This document shows, piece after piece, positions 1 through 11,369 of a stretch of 64,000 nucleotides of DNA. The stretch is from contig CM026426.1 in the NCBI GenBank assembly GCA_014871385.1, positions 29,811,452 through 29,875,451 on the forward strand. The letters are read 5' to 3'. This stretch comes from Ceratodon purpureus. Its lineage: Eukaryota; Streptophyta; Bryopsida; Pseudoditrichales; Ditrichaceae. How positions within the stretch are numbered: the first letter of the stretch is position 1; every line of letters begins with the position of its first letter. The notes below the pieces were generated by a model. The model was not told the origin of the DNA, did not search any database, and worked only from the letters and a program-made list of their open reading frames with translations. The translations under genes and the position numbers were made by a program.

Positions 1-285
1 GCTGCCAACAAGGAGAAGTTGCTGAACCTTCAAAATTTCACCTTAATGCTGCAAACAAGAGCTCCATTTCTGTATCCAACAGGGACGTCATTGCCTAAGT
101 TGCCAACAGAGTCAAAGTTGAAACTGTGCGCAGGATGCGGGAAACATGGATTTGTAGCGTGTGCTATTGTTGTCGGTTCTTGTGGGTGTGGATTTCATCC
201 AACGTGCATTGCAGTGTTGCTACAGTTCAAGCGACCTAGTTGTCCACGCTGTTGTACGTCCTTCACTCGGGCTTGGATGGCTTAG
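1..285 (+). pseudogene. RING-like zinc-finger fragment, 5' end outside window
   Basis: The frame is open from base 1 and ends in TAG at 283-285, so the 5' part lies outside the window. Near the end it encodes a cysteine/histidine pattern: C-x2-C, then C-G-C-G-F-H-P-x-C, then C-P-R-C-C. This resembles a RING-type or related cross-braced zinc finger. A related finger (S-C-G-C-x-F-H-P-x-C) occurs at 5004-5420, so the two are probably paralogues. RING domains usually act in E3 ubiquitin ligases or as protein-interaction modules; no partner domain is visible here. The following 250 bp resemble the coiled-coil part of the 4.5 kb copy but with stops, which suggests a decayed duplicate. Confidence 0.4.
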
Positions 286-534
286 TTTGGGCTCCCTCTT
301 ACAGCAGAGATGGAGGAGGATGTCTCCAACGTGAAGAAGATTTTGGAGGCAACAGTTGGTGGAAGTTCAAGTTCGTGTAAGTCACACTTACTACTCCTTG
401 GTATGCCATGTAGAGTATTTGTATTCTTTGTAGAAATGGCGGCTTCTTGCAATTATTGGCTAACAATTTTTTTTTGGCATTGGTACAAGGAAAGTGGACG
501 CATTTCTAAAGGAGTTGGAACTAAAGGCTTCAGA

Positions 535-800
535 ACTCTAGCAGTTTGCATATGCACTAGAGGAGAAGAAGGTAGCTCACACTCGTTTGCAAGCCCGGAT
601 TTTGGCTTGGAAACAGAGGATGAGCGGGTGTATTTTATGAAGGATGATATGCTACAACCGGAGAGCTTAAAGAGAAGGCGGGTGTAGACAAGGAGCAACA
701 GGAGATCAGCAAATCGATTGCTGCCAACATCGCCACGTTGGAGGCAGCCCAAGACGAAGTAGTGAAGCTGGCATCAATCATAGAGCGCGACAGTTGAGCC
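535..800 (+). repeat. Diverged direct repeat, copy A (coiled-coil coding remnant)
   Basis: This stretch matches 4520-4815 in the same orientation, sharing for example the words gatgagcgg, atgctacaaccggagagct and acaaggagcaacrggagatcagcaaa. Both copies read in part as an Ala/Glu/Lys-rich helical peptide with wording such as V-D-K-E-Q-x-E-I-S-K. In this copy the reading frame changes and stops occur, so it is a pseudogenic duplicate. Confidence 0.65.
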
Positions 801-1975
801 ATCCTATGTTCCCAAGAGCAGCTTTGTCAACTTGAATCGAAACGTGGACAGTAGAATGAAGCCAGATACTCTAGAAATGAAGCACCAAACAATCATTTTT
901 CTTTATGTAACTGTCTACACCTATTGTATGCTAGGACAGTCTACCAGTGTTTCAGTAGTTTTGTGTTTGGTACATTTGCTATGATCTTGGCCCTTGGGTG
1001 TTTCTTTACCTCTGACTGATGTAGGGTTTTCAGAGACTTTTCAATATTTTAGCACCATTCTCGGATTTGATACATATCATGGTCACATTTTACTTTGAAC
1101 ATAGATGTCTTGCTTGAACATCCTGCTGGTTTCTGAAGCAATCTTGCAATTGAAAAAGCAAGCACGGATTGAATTCACCTCCTGATCATTCTTTTCAGTC
1201 ATCGGCTTTATCACCTAGTTGTCATTTTTGATTCAAAGTGCTCGTACTGTTGAGAATGCAATGGTTTTATATATATAATGCTATGTAGAATTTTCTCATG
1301 AAGACTTCTTCTTGTGACTTATTCTTGCTATTTAGAATTTGCAATCAATGGGATAATGGATAAGAGTCGTCTGCAGGACATGTTGCTTGGTCTGCGCCAC
1401 ATACTATATGTGGCTAAACAATGGCAACATAGTTGTCCATAAGTGCGCAAATTAATGCAATCTTAAGAGCATGAAGTTATGCAGTATTTAGTGCATAAAT
1501 AAATGCAACTTTTAGTGCAAATTTCTAACAATTTTGCACTTCTATAATTTAAAACGACTTCTATTTTAAATTGTTTACCATTTCATTCTTTTAATTTTTG
1601 GCAACAACTAATTAACTCAAAATTGACGAGTAGATCTTTCAATATCATAGCTATGTAGATTGTATTTCTATGTTAATAAAAAATGTAGTCAAGTTATCAT
1701 TAATATTTTATAATCAATTTTTTAAAATAGTTTAATTAAAATTTTGTAATGGATAGAATGTAAACAAAATTCTTTTGAAAGTTGATTAGAAAGTAAGACT
1801 TATTCATTAGGATATTTTGACTTTGCAAAAGCAACTTAACATAGTTGTGACATTATCCTTAAAAATCCTTATACAAATCGTAGCCATTCGGTATAAGAAT
1901 TTAAAGAACTTAGAATTTTCATTTGACTGATGAAAACATTTAAATCTACTGTTGATAATTAAATGGCTAGAAATC

Positions 1976-2023
1976 AAGGCGGTGGCAACAAAGGCAAACT
2001 CATTTAAAGGCGGTGGCAACAAT
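1976..2023 (+). repeat. GGCGGTGGCAACAAAGGC double repeat, site 1
   Basis: Two copies of AAGGCGGTGGCAACAA lie about 30 bp apart. The same arrangement recurs at 3349-3400 (decayed, GGAAACAA) and 6733-6790. The spacing is kept while the flanks differ, so it looks like a small mobile or regulatory repeat unit. Confidence 0.6.
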
Positions 2024-2247
2024 GAATGAAATTAACAAGAAGAAAATTTCATATATGGCTAAACAATGGCAACATAGTAGTACGCAACAGAAGGTAATTC
2101 TATTTAGACTGTCTAACAATTACCCAATTGTGACCTTTATTGGTGAAACTCTCAATTACTCCTGGAATTTTGACTTTCAGTTTATTATTTGGTAGTTTAG
2201 TTCTTATCCACTTCCCTGTTCTTACTTGTTTCCCTGCTCTTGTTTGT

Positions 2248-2300
2248 CACTAAATCCAAGAGTCCCTCGACAGTTCAACTTACCGGAGTTTCCAACAGTA
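2248..2300 (+). repeat. Direct repeat with CTTACCGGAGTTCCCAACAG core, copy 1
   Basis: About 53 bp nearly identical to 3037-3089. The core CTTACCGGAGTTCCCAACAG is also seen at about 2351 and at 4815, the latter inside the 3' part of the coiled-coil remnant. The core is therefore a dispersed short word of this region. Confidence 0.6.
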
Positions 2301-3036
2301 GTCATTCAAAAATTGGTAACTCTGGAATTTAGTCATTTAGTAATTGCTAAACTTACCGGAGTTCCCAACAGTACTCTAAGTTTTGGAGTTTGCACAGACT
2401 CATCTCCTCAACCAGTCCCCATGTGGAATCTCAACCTCTAGGCATTTTATAAATTAGAATCTCAACTTCTAGGCATGTCATAAATAAGAATCTCAAACCT
2501 TGCTTGTTTCCTTGCTCTTGTTTGTCACTAAATCCAAGTTGCTTTCAACATCGTGGCGGTAGTTGTTTGTTTATCTTGGCATGATAATCACAAAAATCTA
2601 GAGAAGTGTTATATGTCCACTTAAGATGTTTAGCATATGTTCTAAACAGGATTTTAGTTTGTGGTAGTTATCTTCATGTTATCTTGAATTTGAAATTACT
2701 ATGTGTAGAATTTTGGAGGTTTAATCTAAACGTGGATGAATTGCAATGATGGACTTATGAGGAAGTTTATATTGAATACAGTTCTGATAAATCGTACAGG
2801 ATGTTGATGCAGAATTTATGTACATTAGCATGCTAAGGCACAAAATAAATGTTTGAAACCATTTTGAAGAAAATTAGAAAATTTTGAAGTCAGACGAGTC
2901 AGTAAAAATACAGAATCAGTTTTTACGATACTCATCACTTTAAATTTCAAGTCAAACATGAATTTCAAACATGAATTTCACAACAACCTTCTACGCAGTA
3001 ATTAATCTAAATAAATTGTTTTGCCCCTTGACAATT

Positions 3037-3089
3037 CACTAAATCCAAGAGTCCCTCGACAATTCAACTTACCGGAGTTCCCAACAGTA
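3037..3089 (+). repeat. Direct repeat with CTTACCGGAGTTCCCAACAG core, copy 2
   Basis: Second copy of the 2248-2300 unit; only a few substitutions are visible between them. Confidence 0.6.
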
Positions 3090-3348
3090 CTAATTCTCAA
3101 ATATCTCTCTAAAAGATCTCAATGCCAAAAATCACCAACCACATATGAAATTTTGCCAAAATATCACTCAGCCACATATGAAATTATGTATTGCCACATC
3201 CCTTTTTGTAGCCTCAGTCAAGCCTAAAACATTCAAACGCAATATTGCTTCATCTGAATACTTGGGTAATCATTGTTGATGATATATTAGATCAAGGGAG
3301 TGGATCAATGACCAGAAAAAACATAACAGCCTTGATTCAAGACAGATT

Positions 3349-3400
3349 AAGGTTGATGGAAACAAAGGCAGACTAATTCAAGGCGGTGGAAACAAAGGCT
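3349..3400 (+). repeat. GGCGGTGGCAACAAAGGC double repeat, site 2
   Basis: A variant of the 1976-2023 unit: a GG-x-TGATGGAAACAAAGGCAGACT half followed by AAGGCGGTGGAAACAAAGGC. Confidence 0.5.
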
Positions 3401-3912
3401 TACATTAAAGTATACTACTGTTCTTTACAAGCCGTAAGAGTGGGGATGAAAGTCAACAGGCTACTCGCAGTACTATTCACCTAGTTGACAACGACTGCCC
3501 CACTAAGTGTACGGGGTCATAGGACTGTCCCAAGCCGTGTCCATCTCGTTCGCGGCTATGTTGTGCGCTTCCATCATCTAAATGTACCAACCCCAATTTT
3601 TTAAGGTTCAAAACATGCCTCTTTGTGGTAAATCAACCATTCCCGCCAGATTTAGTGTTGCTTTGCTCTGAATTGTGTGCACCACTGTTTCCACAGTTGT
3701 TTCAATCACCTGCTTTGCTTTAGACTTCAAGCTTGCTGCTGCTCCTTGTTGTCGCTCTCGTTGCTGTAGCTGTGTTGTAATTGATGTAAATAGTTTCGAC
3801 CATGTCTCCCTTAGGCAAGAGATCCCATTGTCCCAAGAGAGGAAAAGCGGTTTTGCCAATTGAAGCAACTGATCATGAGGCAATAGTTGTCAAGTCCGAG
3901 GTGCCATCATAG

Positions 3913-4815
3913 TGTCATATAGAGTCTATCTGGGAAGCGCCATTTGACTTAGAGGGGATTCCAACAGAGTTGAGAGAGAAGCTTTTCTTGGCTCCACCAT
4001 GCTTGCTGGATCGATCAGCTGCTGTCCACGACCAATATTTCTTCCATAGAGTGGTAGGACTTTGCAAGGAAGGTTGTAAGCCCAAAGAAGTCACGGAGAA
4101 GATGGTTCCAACAAACACATATGAGGAGACTTGGCCGCATGGGGAGGGTGCAAACAAGACGCGCTACTTGCTGGACCGGTGTAAAGACTCCAAAGCACGG
4201 GATATGTATCTGAGGATGTACCAACGAGTATATGGCGATGCTCTCGACAACAAAGCATTCAGCCAAACTTTTCTACGCGCATGTGTGTATTACTATAGTG
4301 GTGGGCGAGACAACAACGTCAACTGGGCTGCTGCAGCTGCAAAGGTGAATCAAGAACGCCGAGCCCATGCAGCCAACAACCCACAGAAGTTGAGTCCTCT
4401 AGCGTTGAAGCGACAAATGGCGGGCATCATCTCGGCGGTGGCAACATATTATCTTCACAATGGTGTTGGAACCGGTGCTAGGAAAGTGGATGCATTGCTA
4501 AAGGAGTTGCAGTTGCAGACTTCAAAACTCCAGCAGTCTGCATCTGCGCTAGACAAGAAAAAGTTAGCTCACCTCGGTTTTGCATGCCCAGATATTGGCT
4601 TTGGAAACCGAGGATGAGCGGTTAAACTCTATGAAGGAAGATCTGCGGAGAAGGAGCAAGAAGCATGCTACAACCGGAGAGCTCCAAGAGAAGGCGGATG
4701 TAGACAAGGAGCAACGGGAGATCAGCAAAGCAATTGCTGCAAACAACGATGCATAGGAGGCCGCCCAAGAGGAAGCAGCAACGCAGCCATCAACCTTAGA
4801 GTGCGACAGTTGAGC
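3913..4815 (+). pseudogene. Unrecognised protein with helical C-terminus, frameshifted
   Basis: The frame is open from 3913 to 4617 with no plausible ATG at its head, so it is an exon or a truncated gene. The first half is globular (W-E-A-P-F-D-L-E-G-I-P-T near the start, then a Tyr/Leu-rich stretch). The second half is helical and rich in Leu, Gln and Lys (L-L-K-E-L-Q-L-Q-T-S-K-L-Q-Q). At about 4617 a stop ends the frame. The helical sequence appears to continue to about 4815 in shifted frames, matching repeat copy A at 535-800. A RING-like exon follows at 5004. I do not recognise a family and assign no function. Confidence 0.4.
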
Positions 4816-5003
4816 TTACCGGAGTTCCCAACAGCAGCTGGGCCAACTCGAGAAGAATTGTGCATCTAAGAGAATTGCGCAGCATTCTATCAAGCCGAAA
4901 CGCCCTGTTGGGAAGAATATGTCTGAAGCAGGCGTCCCTCTAAAAATTAACCTTGACTAAGCGTGTAGATGCTGCAACTACCTCTTTGTTTCAAACTGTG
5001 CAG

Positions 5004-5822
5004 TGCCATATTCATGTGGTTGTTTGTTTCACCCTTGGTGCTTGTTTCCAGCGCTGATTTCGGGACGTGGCAATTGCCGTCTCTGCGGCAAACTCGGTGA
5101 TGCAAGTTGGTTGGAATCATGGGGGTTTGATGGGCTGGAGCGCTCTCGTCCAGTCTCTTGTGACAGCAAAGCCAAATGTCTATCGAGTCCAGAAGACTCT
5201 GGCTTTGTGAAGCAAATGAGAGAAGATGTTGGCGATGCTCAAGGTCGACCAGCTCCAAAGGTGGCCAAAACGAAGGTCAAGGTAAAGGGTCCATCGCCTC
5301 AACCACCAATTTCTCCATTTATTCTAGCGTTCCCACATCCCAAACCACTTGCTAGCCGACCCGCTGGCAGCATACACAGTGAAGTTGTCAATGTGGCCGT
5401 TGCAACCTTGGCGCATCACAGTAAGTTTTAGTGTTTTTTTGCTCCCTGCATTTTTCAGAATTTTAGCCAAGGTTCTTTTTAGTTTAGTATCATGCTTACA
5501 ATTTCACTTATGATTTAATGTGCCGGAATTGTCCATGTGTTTGTTTGGAACTGCGTTGTCTCTTTAAAGAAATAAGTACTAATGCTGATGTGTTGCCCTC
5601 TAAACAGCAAAACAAAAGCTAGAAGAGTTCAAGAAGGGGCTCCAGGAAGGTACACGCCTTGTTCCGGACGTTGAACCATGCCCAACAGGTGCAGAAAACG
5701 TGCCAAGCCGTTCTTCCAACAAGCCAAGTTCTGGCAAGTTGCCACTAGCGCTACATTCCTCTCCAGTGTCACAGGATTTGTTGGTTGAGCAGAGCATATC
5801 GACCATGGAGGGTTTCCCTTAG
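5004..5822 (+). CDS. Two-exon RING-like protein fragment
   Basis: Exon 5004-5420 follows a tgtgcag acceptor and ends at CACA|GTAAGT. Exon 5608-5822 follows ctctaaacag and ends in TAG at 5820-5822. The reading phase agrees across the intron. The first exon encodes a finger-like pattern S-C-G-C-L-F-H-P-W-C followed by C-R-L-C-G, then a Lys/Pro-rich linker (K-V-A-K-T-K-V-K-V-K). The second exon is short and polar (L-E-E-F-K-K-G-L-Q-E-G). The finger is similar to that at 1-285. The upstream exon is uncertain but may be the coiled-coil region at 3913-4815. A RING or PHD-type zinc-binding role is inferred from spacing only. Confidence 0.45.
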
Positions 5823-6732
5823 AAATGTATTGAACAGACCTAGTGTTTAGTTCAAAGATGTTAGTGGCCAAGTTTTATTATCATGGCGTTAGTACCAAAG
5901 TGGTTGTAGTGTTTATAATAGCTAAGCCTGTACTCCATTCACTTCGTGGCCTTGGTGCTGAACATTTTGATGAAAAAAAAGTTGGCATTTTTTCACAACT
6001 TCATGACTTCATGGACGTTTCTACTTCCCCTTTGTTTCCACTCCATGGCCTTTCCACTTCACTCTGTTTCTACTTCGCTTGTTTCCACTTCACGCGTTAC
6101 AATTCTACACTCTGTTTCCTCTTCCTGAGCTTACTGACGAATTCATTTAGTTCAGTCTCCATACTATGCATTGGAGAATCTTTCAATGAAGGATTTGCGG
6201 TGTTTATATGTGCCTGGCTTGTATGATTGTGTTCTTTTATGTTACCCAATGAGGCACAGCCTAGTTTCTGTTGAATGAGTTTGCAGCTCAAGAATGATAC
6301 TTTGGAGTTGTTGCTTCACTACTTTAATCAGCCTTTTTCCCGAGGATAGGTTAACTCTAATTGGATGACCATATTCGTTATTTTGAGACAATTTCAGAAC
6401 TTTGAGACTTTTTGCCTACAATTTCAGCAATAATTTTTAGACAATTTGAACTTTTTTTTGACTTTCTAATTATAGATTATCCTCGACTCGAGGATAATCT
6501 TCCCATATATAGTCAAAAAATTTTTGACAAATATAGAATCAATCAAGAAATCAATGAAAAAGCTATAGTCAAGCATTAAATTGAGACTATGAAAAGTCTC
6601 AATATAACGAATATGGTCTTTTGGACAAGATAAGCGACCAAAGGACCGATTCTAATCAAATGACATGCATGCAACTCGCATCGACGTCGTTTAGAAAGTG
6701 TTAGCAGTTTATATTCTTTGTGTTGTATTTGC

Positions 6733-6790
6733 AGGTGGCGGCAATGAAGGCAGATTATTTTAAAGGCGGTGGCAACAAAGGCAGACTGAA
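6733..6790 (+). repeat. GGCGGTGGCAACAAAGGC double repeat, site 3
   Basis: Halves GGTGGCGGCAATGAAGGCAGA and AAAGGCGGTGGCAACAAAGGCAGACT lie about 30 bp apart, as at 1976-2023. The surrounding 5823-7200 holds no gene I can support. Confidence 0.6.
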
Positions 6791-7224
6791 TTATATTCTT
6801 TGTATTGTATATGCAGGTTGTTTAGATTTCTTGAACACCTGATTCAAAGCGAGGCACATTACATCGTAATTTATGTCACCAATGAAGAAAATATTGAGGT
6901 TTGGTTAATTGTGTTGGGTTGATCTGGTTTTTCTGAATTCTTGTGAACACTGATCGCACATTTTCGTGAACACTGAGAATGGTACAAATAAGCTAATAAA
7001 GAATATACAAATTGAAACATGGATAATTGGGTAGAAAACAAACGTGTATTTATGAAACCTCCACCATTTAGCTAGAATTCAACCTGAGTGAGCCATAGTT
7101 CCTATTCAGCTTGAGGTGTGTACAAAACTACCTTTCCAGGTCTACATCCGTTTAACTGCCTTGCGTGTTTACAAGGTGTCTACTTCAAAATACACCTGCG
7201 GCACTAGCCACTCTAAGCTCTAAA

Positions 7225-8735
7225 CTAGCTGGTAAGTGCTACTATCTCAAAAGTCCACGGTGGTAGAACTTGTGATACAGTGTTGGAACCTTCGTGTCTG
7301 CGGTTCACCTTGACGTCTGGATACCCAACTCGCTTGAGCACAAAGCCGAATTCCTCTGGAGCCACGTCGCCCAAGGTGATAGCAACCTCTTGCCGAATAT
7401 GTGACAACAGCCACCCTCGACCAACTTCAAACCGTGCCACTGGCAGACCTTGAAAAAAACAAAGAAGCACCACCATGTCTTCTTCCCGCACTTGGTCAAT
7501 TAGTTCCCAAGTTACACCATCTTGCGCCAGACGCTCCCTCCCGTATTTAAAGTTCAAGTACAACACTGATCTTCCAACGTGGTACCTGTGCAATAAACAC
7601 ATATGAGAGCTTCACACAAGAGAGCTTTGGCAGTAGCATGCAGAATTGACATTACAATGGCAACACTGGCAACAGTGGCAACAATGGCAACGATGACAAC
7701 AATGGCAACACACCTGAAGGTTACAGAAGGTAAGGATATTGTGCACCGCACAATATCCTTACCAAACACCACTTTGGTTTGCCAACCCGGATCCATCAGA
7801 GATGTGAACACTTCTTCCGAGGGATTTTCCACGATATACAACGTGGATGTTCGTCTCATAGTGTCTTGAGCTGCAGCAAAAAGGTCTACGAAGACATGTA
7901 GAGGAAGAAACCACTGGAGGTGGCCCATACGGCTCCCAGTGGTGGACTTTGTTACAGACTGAAAGTTTACATACAGTTTAGCTCTGAAAGCCTCACTAGT
8001 ATGCATATCTGGGAGAGTCCACTCCAGATCACTGAATGATGGCAATAGTAGTGGCTCGACTAATCCATACAAAAGCCTTGGTGTAGGGGGAACATAGACA
8101 AGATTAGAAAAAAAGATGCCAACATCAAGTAGCTCCTTATACGACTGCCCATTGCAAGTTGCCTCACCAACATCGCTGTGCACAACCATGATCACTCCTA
8201 GTATGGAATCAGGGTCGACCCAATCTTCAAAATACGACTGGTATAAAACTGTTCCCAACACCCAAAGCAAACCACAAAATTAACGACTCCTTGTCATAAA
8301 GCGATGGCCACATGAGACAATTGATGGTTAGCTCAGAGTTAGTCGTGACTCACAATTGCATGGAACCCGATCTCGGGTAATCTGCGGATCCAGTAGCACG
8401 TGATGCCTGTGGTAGGCATGCCTCACCAACACGGACTGCAGTTCCAGCTTGTCGGTGACAACCCTGCGATGATTTACCTTGAATTTAAAATCCCTTATCT
8501 GGGCCTTGTAGGTTCCCTTCATGTCATCGCCATCATGGCGTCGCGCATCTCTAGCCCAAGCCCGAATACTCCCAGGATTCAGCCTCACCCATGACATCCG
8601 CTCATACCTCGTTGGAATCCATTCCCCATCAGCGTTGTGAGTGCTGTGCAGAACAACTGCAGCAACCTGCGAAGTTGGTCGACGGTTCTTCATACTTCCA
8701 ACTACCTCAAGAACTTTCGATTCAAAGAATTTCAA
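7225..8735 (-). CDS. Unrecognised multi-exon gene
   Basis: Three open blocks line up on the minus strand: 8735-8328, 8270-7714 and 7585-7225 (TAG at 7225-7227). The last junction is well supported: donor CAG|GTGTGT at 7714/7713 and acceptor TTGCACAG at 7586 give a phase-consistent read from V-T-F-R into Y-H-V-G-R-S-V-L-Y-L-N-F. The predicted C-terminus (W-L-L-S-H-I-R-Q-E-V to W-T-F-E-I-V-A-L) has the length and feel of a small alpha/beta, perhaps ubiquitin-like, domain; that is a guess. The link between the 8.3-8.7 kb block and the rest is not proven. The 128-nt final intron is largely a TGGCAACAn array. I assign no function. Confidence 0.45.
7650..7712 (+). repeat. TGGCAACAn nine-base tandem repeat inside an intron
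   Basis: Six or so imperfect copies of a 9-bp unit (TGGCAACAA, TGGCAACAC, TGGCAACAG and so on) fill most of the last intron of the minus-strand gene at 7225-8735. The same word is dispersed through 1-10.4 kb. Confidence 0.75.
7729..7763. repeat. Perfect inverted repeat, 16-bp arms, 3-nt loop
   Basis: GGTAAGGATATTGTGC (7729-7744) and its exact complement (7748-7763) are separated by ACC. It falls in the coding exon next to the TGGCAACAn array and would form a very stable hairpin in RNA or cruciform in DNA. Confidence 0.8.
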
Positions 8736-8910
8736 TACTGTTCCTCACTAGCAACAACATCACAGCAATAGTTGCAAGCTGATTCTTCCTAAACTGAAAC
8801 AACCAATCATCCCACATTTCCCACCCAAAATCACCGTTGACCATCTATGGTCACATCAAGGTTCATCGAATGCCGGCGCCACTACCTGTCCCGACTCTCC
8901 ATCACTTGAG

Positions 8911-9035
8911 ATGGTGTTGCCAACAAGGACATCCACTACGCGGCCCCAACACGTGTGTGGGTGTTGCCACCAAGGACAGCCAAGGCCCCAAAACCGAGGT
9001 ACACCCCACTCCCAACAAGGACACTCGATTATCTT
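8911..9035 (+). repeat. Spaced TTGCCAACAAGGACA repeats
   Basis: Three related words (gttgccaacaaggacat, gttgccaccaaggacag, ctcccaacaaggacac) occur at roughly 45-50 bp spacing. No convincing gene is seen between 8740 and 10360. The Lys/Arg-rich ORFs at 9.3-9.75 kb could be part of an old element but were not identified. Confidence 0.5.
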
Positions 9036-10360
9036 TTCACTGTACAAGCATTATCTAGGACCACCATCCGCGATTGGCTCCCACCCATTAAAAATCTGAT
9101 GTCACCGCCTTACACTCCACCATGGCATAGTGCATGTGGAATTTCTTGGCACTTTTTATTTTGACAAAATCCGGATATTCCAATTTCGGATTTGGGCATC
9201 CCAGGACCTCAAATTTTCTCTAATGCGATGCTGAAATAGATTTCAAAGTAGCCATCGCTGCAGTCAAAGATTGTTTTGCTTCCCATCCTACTTTGGTTAG
9301 CAAATACTCTAATCCCAAAGCAGAAAATGTCCAATGCCAAGCTTGTAATAAGCTATTGAGAAAGGCAGTGTTTGACATATACCAGCATGCTCGTACCTCC
9401 AGGACCAAACACAACTTGTTGCATCGCGGAGTCGCCGCCACCATAGCCACCATCTTTGGCAACCAAGATCCTCCAAGACGCCACGCGGAGGTACCCTGCA
9501 AAGAAACTCGCCCCGACCAAAGACCTGCGAGGCAAAGATCGAGACACTACCACTGCAAACCACGGACAATTTGCATTCAACAAGGAGAGGCAAAATGTTA
9601 CCCGTCCAAGGCACAGGCTCCATGGCAGAGAGGGAGCAATGAATTACCACCATGGCGAATTAGGAGTTAGAGGAAGTATCAGCACAACAAACAAGGAGTT
9701 GAAGAGCAGCACCGTGGCGAACAGGGAGTTAGACGCATAGTCATCGCCAAGAATAGCAGGATCGAACTAGTATAAGAAGTAGATGTAACACAGTAGTAAG
9801 GATCTCTAGTTTTCCTACGGCCTTCGAGTTAGTCATGTAAGAACAGTACACAATACTGAGGACCTTAGGTCATTTTCCCTAGACGATCATCCGCTCCTTT
9901 ACTGCTTTGGAGCATTGGGCTTGTTGTTACCAAAGTATCATGTAAAGACAATCAATATACCAATCTCATTTTGTCTTGCTAAACTATCATACCTTAGGTT
10001 CTACGGTCTGAATGCTTGCTTGCTACGCTTTGCTTGCTCTGTCTTGATTGCCTCTACACTCTTCAAAACCTGAATCCCCTTCTTGATACTCTTTATAATT
10101 TTCAACCACCCCTTGACTTACTTGATCTTCTTGGAGGTCTCGACAGACGGGTGGTTGCCCGGAGTAAGGAAACTTAACCGTTACTCTTCCCTGGCCTCAG
10201 CAGTCCGAGCGGAACCTCTGAGTACAGTTCTAAACCGTGACTCCTTTAAAACCCCTCTTGGCAAGACTAACCAGCAAGTCTCTCTCTCTCTCTAACCTTC
10301 GCCCCCTCTGTCTTCAAAGACTTGATCTCACAATATTCCATCAACAACCCAGACTAACAA

Positions 10361-10892
10361 CTTGTCATGCCAACAAAGGCTAACTTTTGGACAATGTGTG
10401 CTTTGTCAAGTTGTTAGATTTAGGAAACATGATCTAGTTAAAATCTGGTCTTTACTTTGGTGGATAGGTCTTTGGTGTATATGGATAAGTAAGAATAGTA
10501 AAATCTTTGAGAATGAATGTTGGCCTATCAAATAGACTAGACAATTTATTTGGAACTCTCTTTTTGACTATAGGTGTCTAGCTTGGAAGAAGATCCTTTA
10601 AGCCATTTCTAGGATAAAAGCTGAAGAGATTATTGAGGACTTACTTAAAGCTTTTGACTCTAGGTGGTTAATCAAAAATATTATGGGACACATGACAAAT
10701 ATAAATGTTGGATGGATACTCATTCCGCCAGGTGGAGTTATCTCCAACTGGCTATATCTAGTGTTCACTCTCTAGTTTTGGTCACCTTCTAGCCTGGATG
10801 AAAATTCGATGAGGGTTGTACTTTTCTTTCTACAATGAAGTTCGTTCATTTGCCCCAAAAGAAAAAAAGAAAAAAAGAAAAAAAAAAAAAGT
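10361..10892 (+). mobile_element. LINE 3' end with A-rich tail (remnant)
   Basis: In one plus-strand frame, with two stops, the translation reads like the C-terminal region that follows the reverse transcriptase of plant L1-type LINEs: W-x-L-W-W-I-G-L-W-C-I-W followed by I-F-E-N. A second Trp-rich segment follows, and the sequence runs into an A-rich tail (about 10856-10891, runs of A broken by G). The 5' portion is missing, as is usual for LINE copies. An A-rich tail at the end of the coding sense agrees with target-primed insertion. Confidence 0.6.
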
Positions 10893-11369
10893 GATATTCA
10901 GAAGGGGCTTAACAAATAAACATGTACTAGAAAGTGAGGTAATTTGCTGTCATAGGTGCAGAACAAAATAGGCCACAGAAGAAAGTGAACTCCCCGAAAA
11001 ATACTTCTCTTGTGTGGCAGGTGATAACAGCTATTATGGTAATGATGCACTTACAATAGCTTTCATTTCATTAAAGTATGTTCGTCACAAAGTGGGTTGG
11101 TCGGAGTAATTCAAGTGACAAGCACCTTTGAACGAAGATACAGGAGCTCTTTAAGCATCATTATTAAAACATACATAACTTGTATTAAGGAGCAATCAAG
11201 CCTGACAACACCATTGTAAAGATGGAAATCTGTGCATTTTATTCACAGTCACGATGCTAATGCACAATATATACTATTATTAATATTCTACTTACGAAAA
11301 TCAGTAGCAAGGAGATCCGTTAAGGTCAGCTCAAAAAGAGCTTGCTAAGAACTACAACTCTTACCGAGG

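Larger units (their letters stand above)
810..3900. other. Non-coding, repeat-bearing spacer
   Basis: No convincing gene was found. The stretch is AT-rich, with scattered TGGCAACA words (about 1430, 1603, 2066), two GGCGGTGGCAACAAAGGC sites and a duplicated segment (2248-2300 and 3037-3089). Short ORFs here have no recognisable content. Confidence 0.5.
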
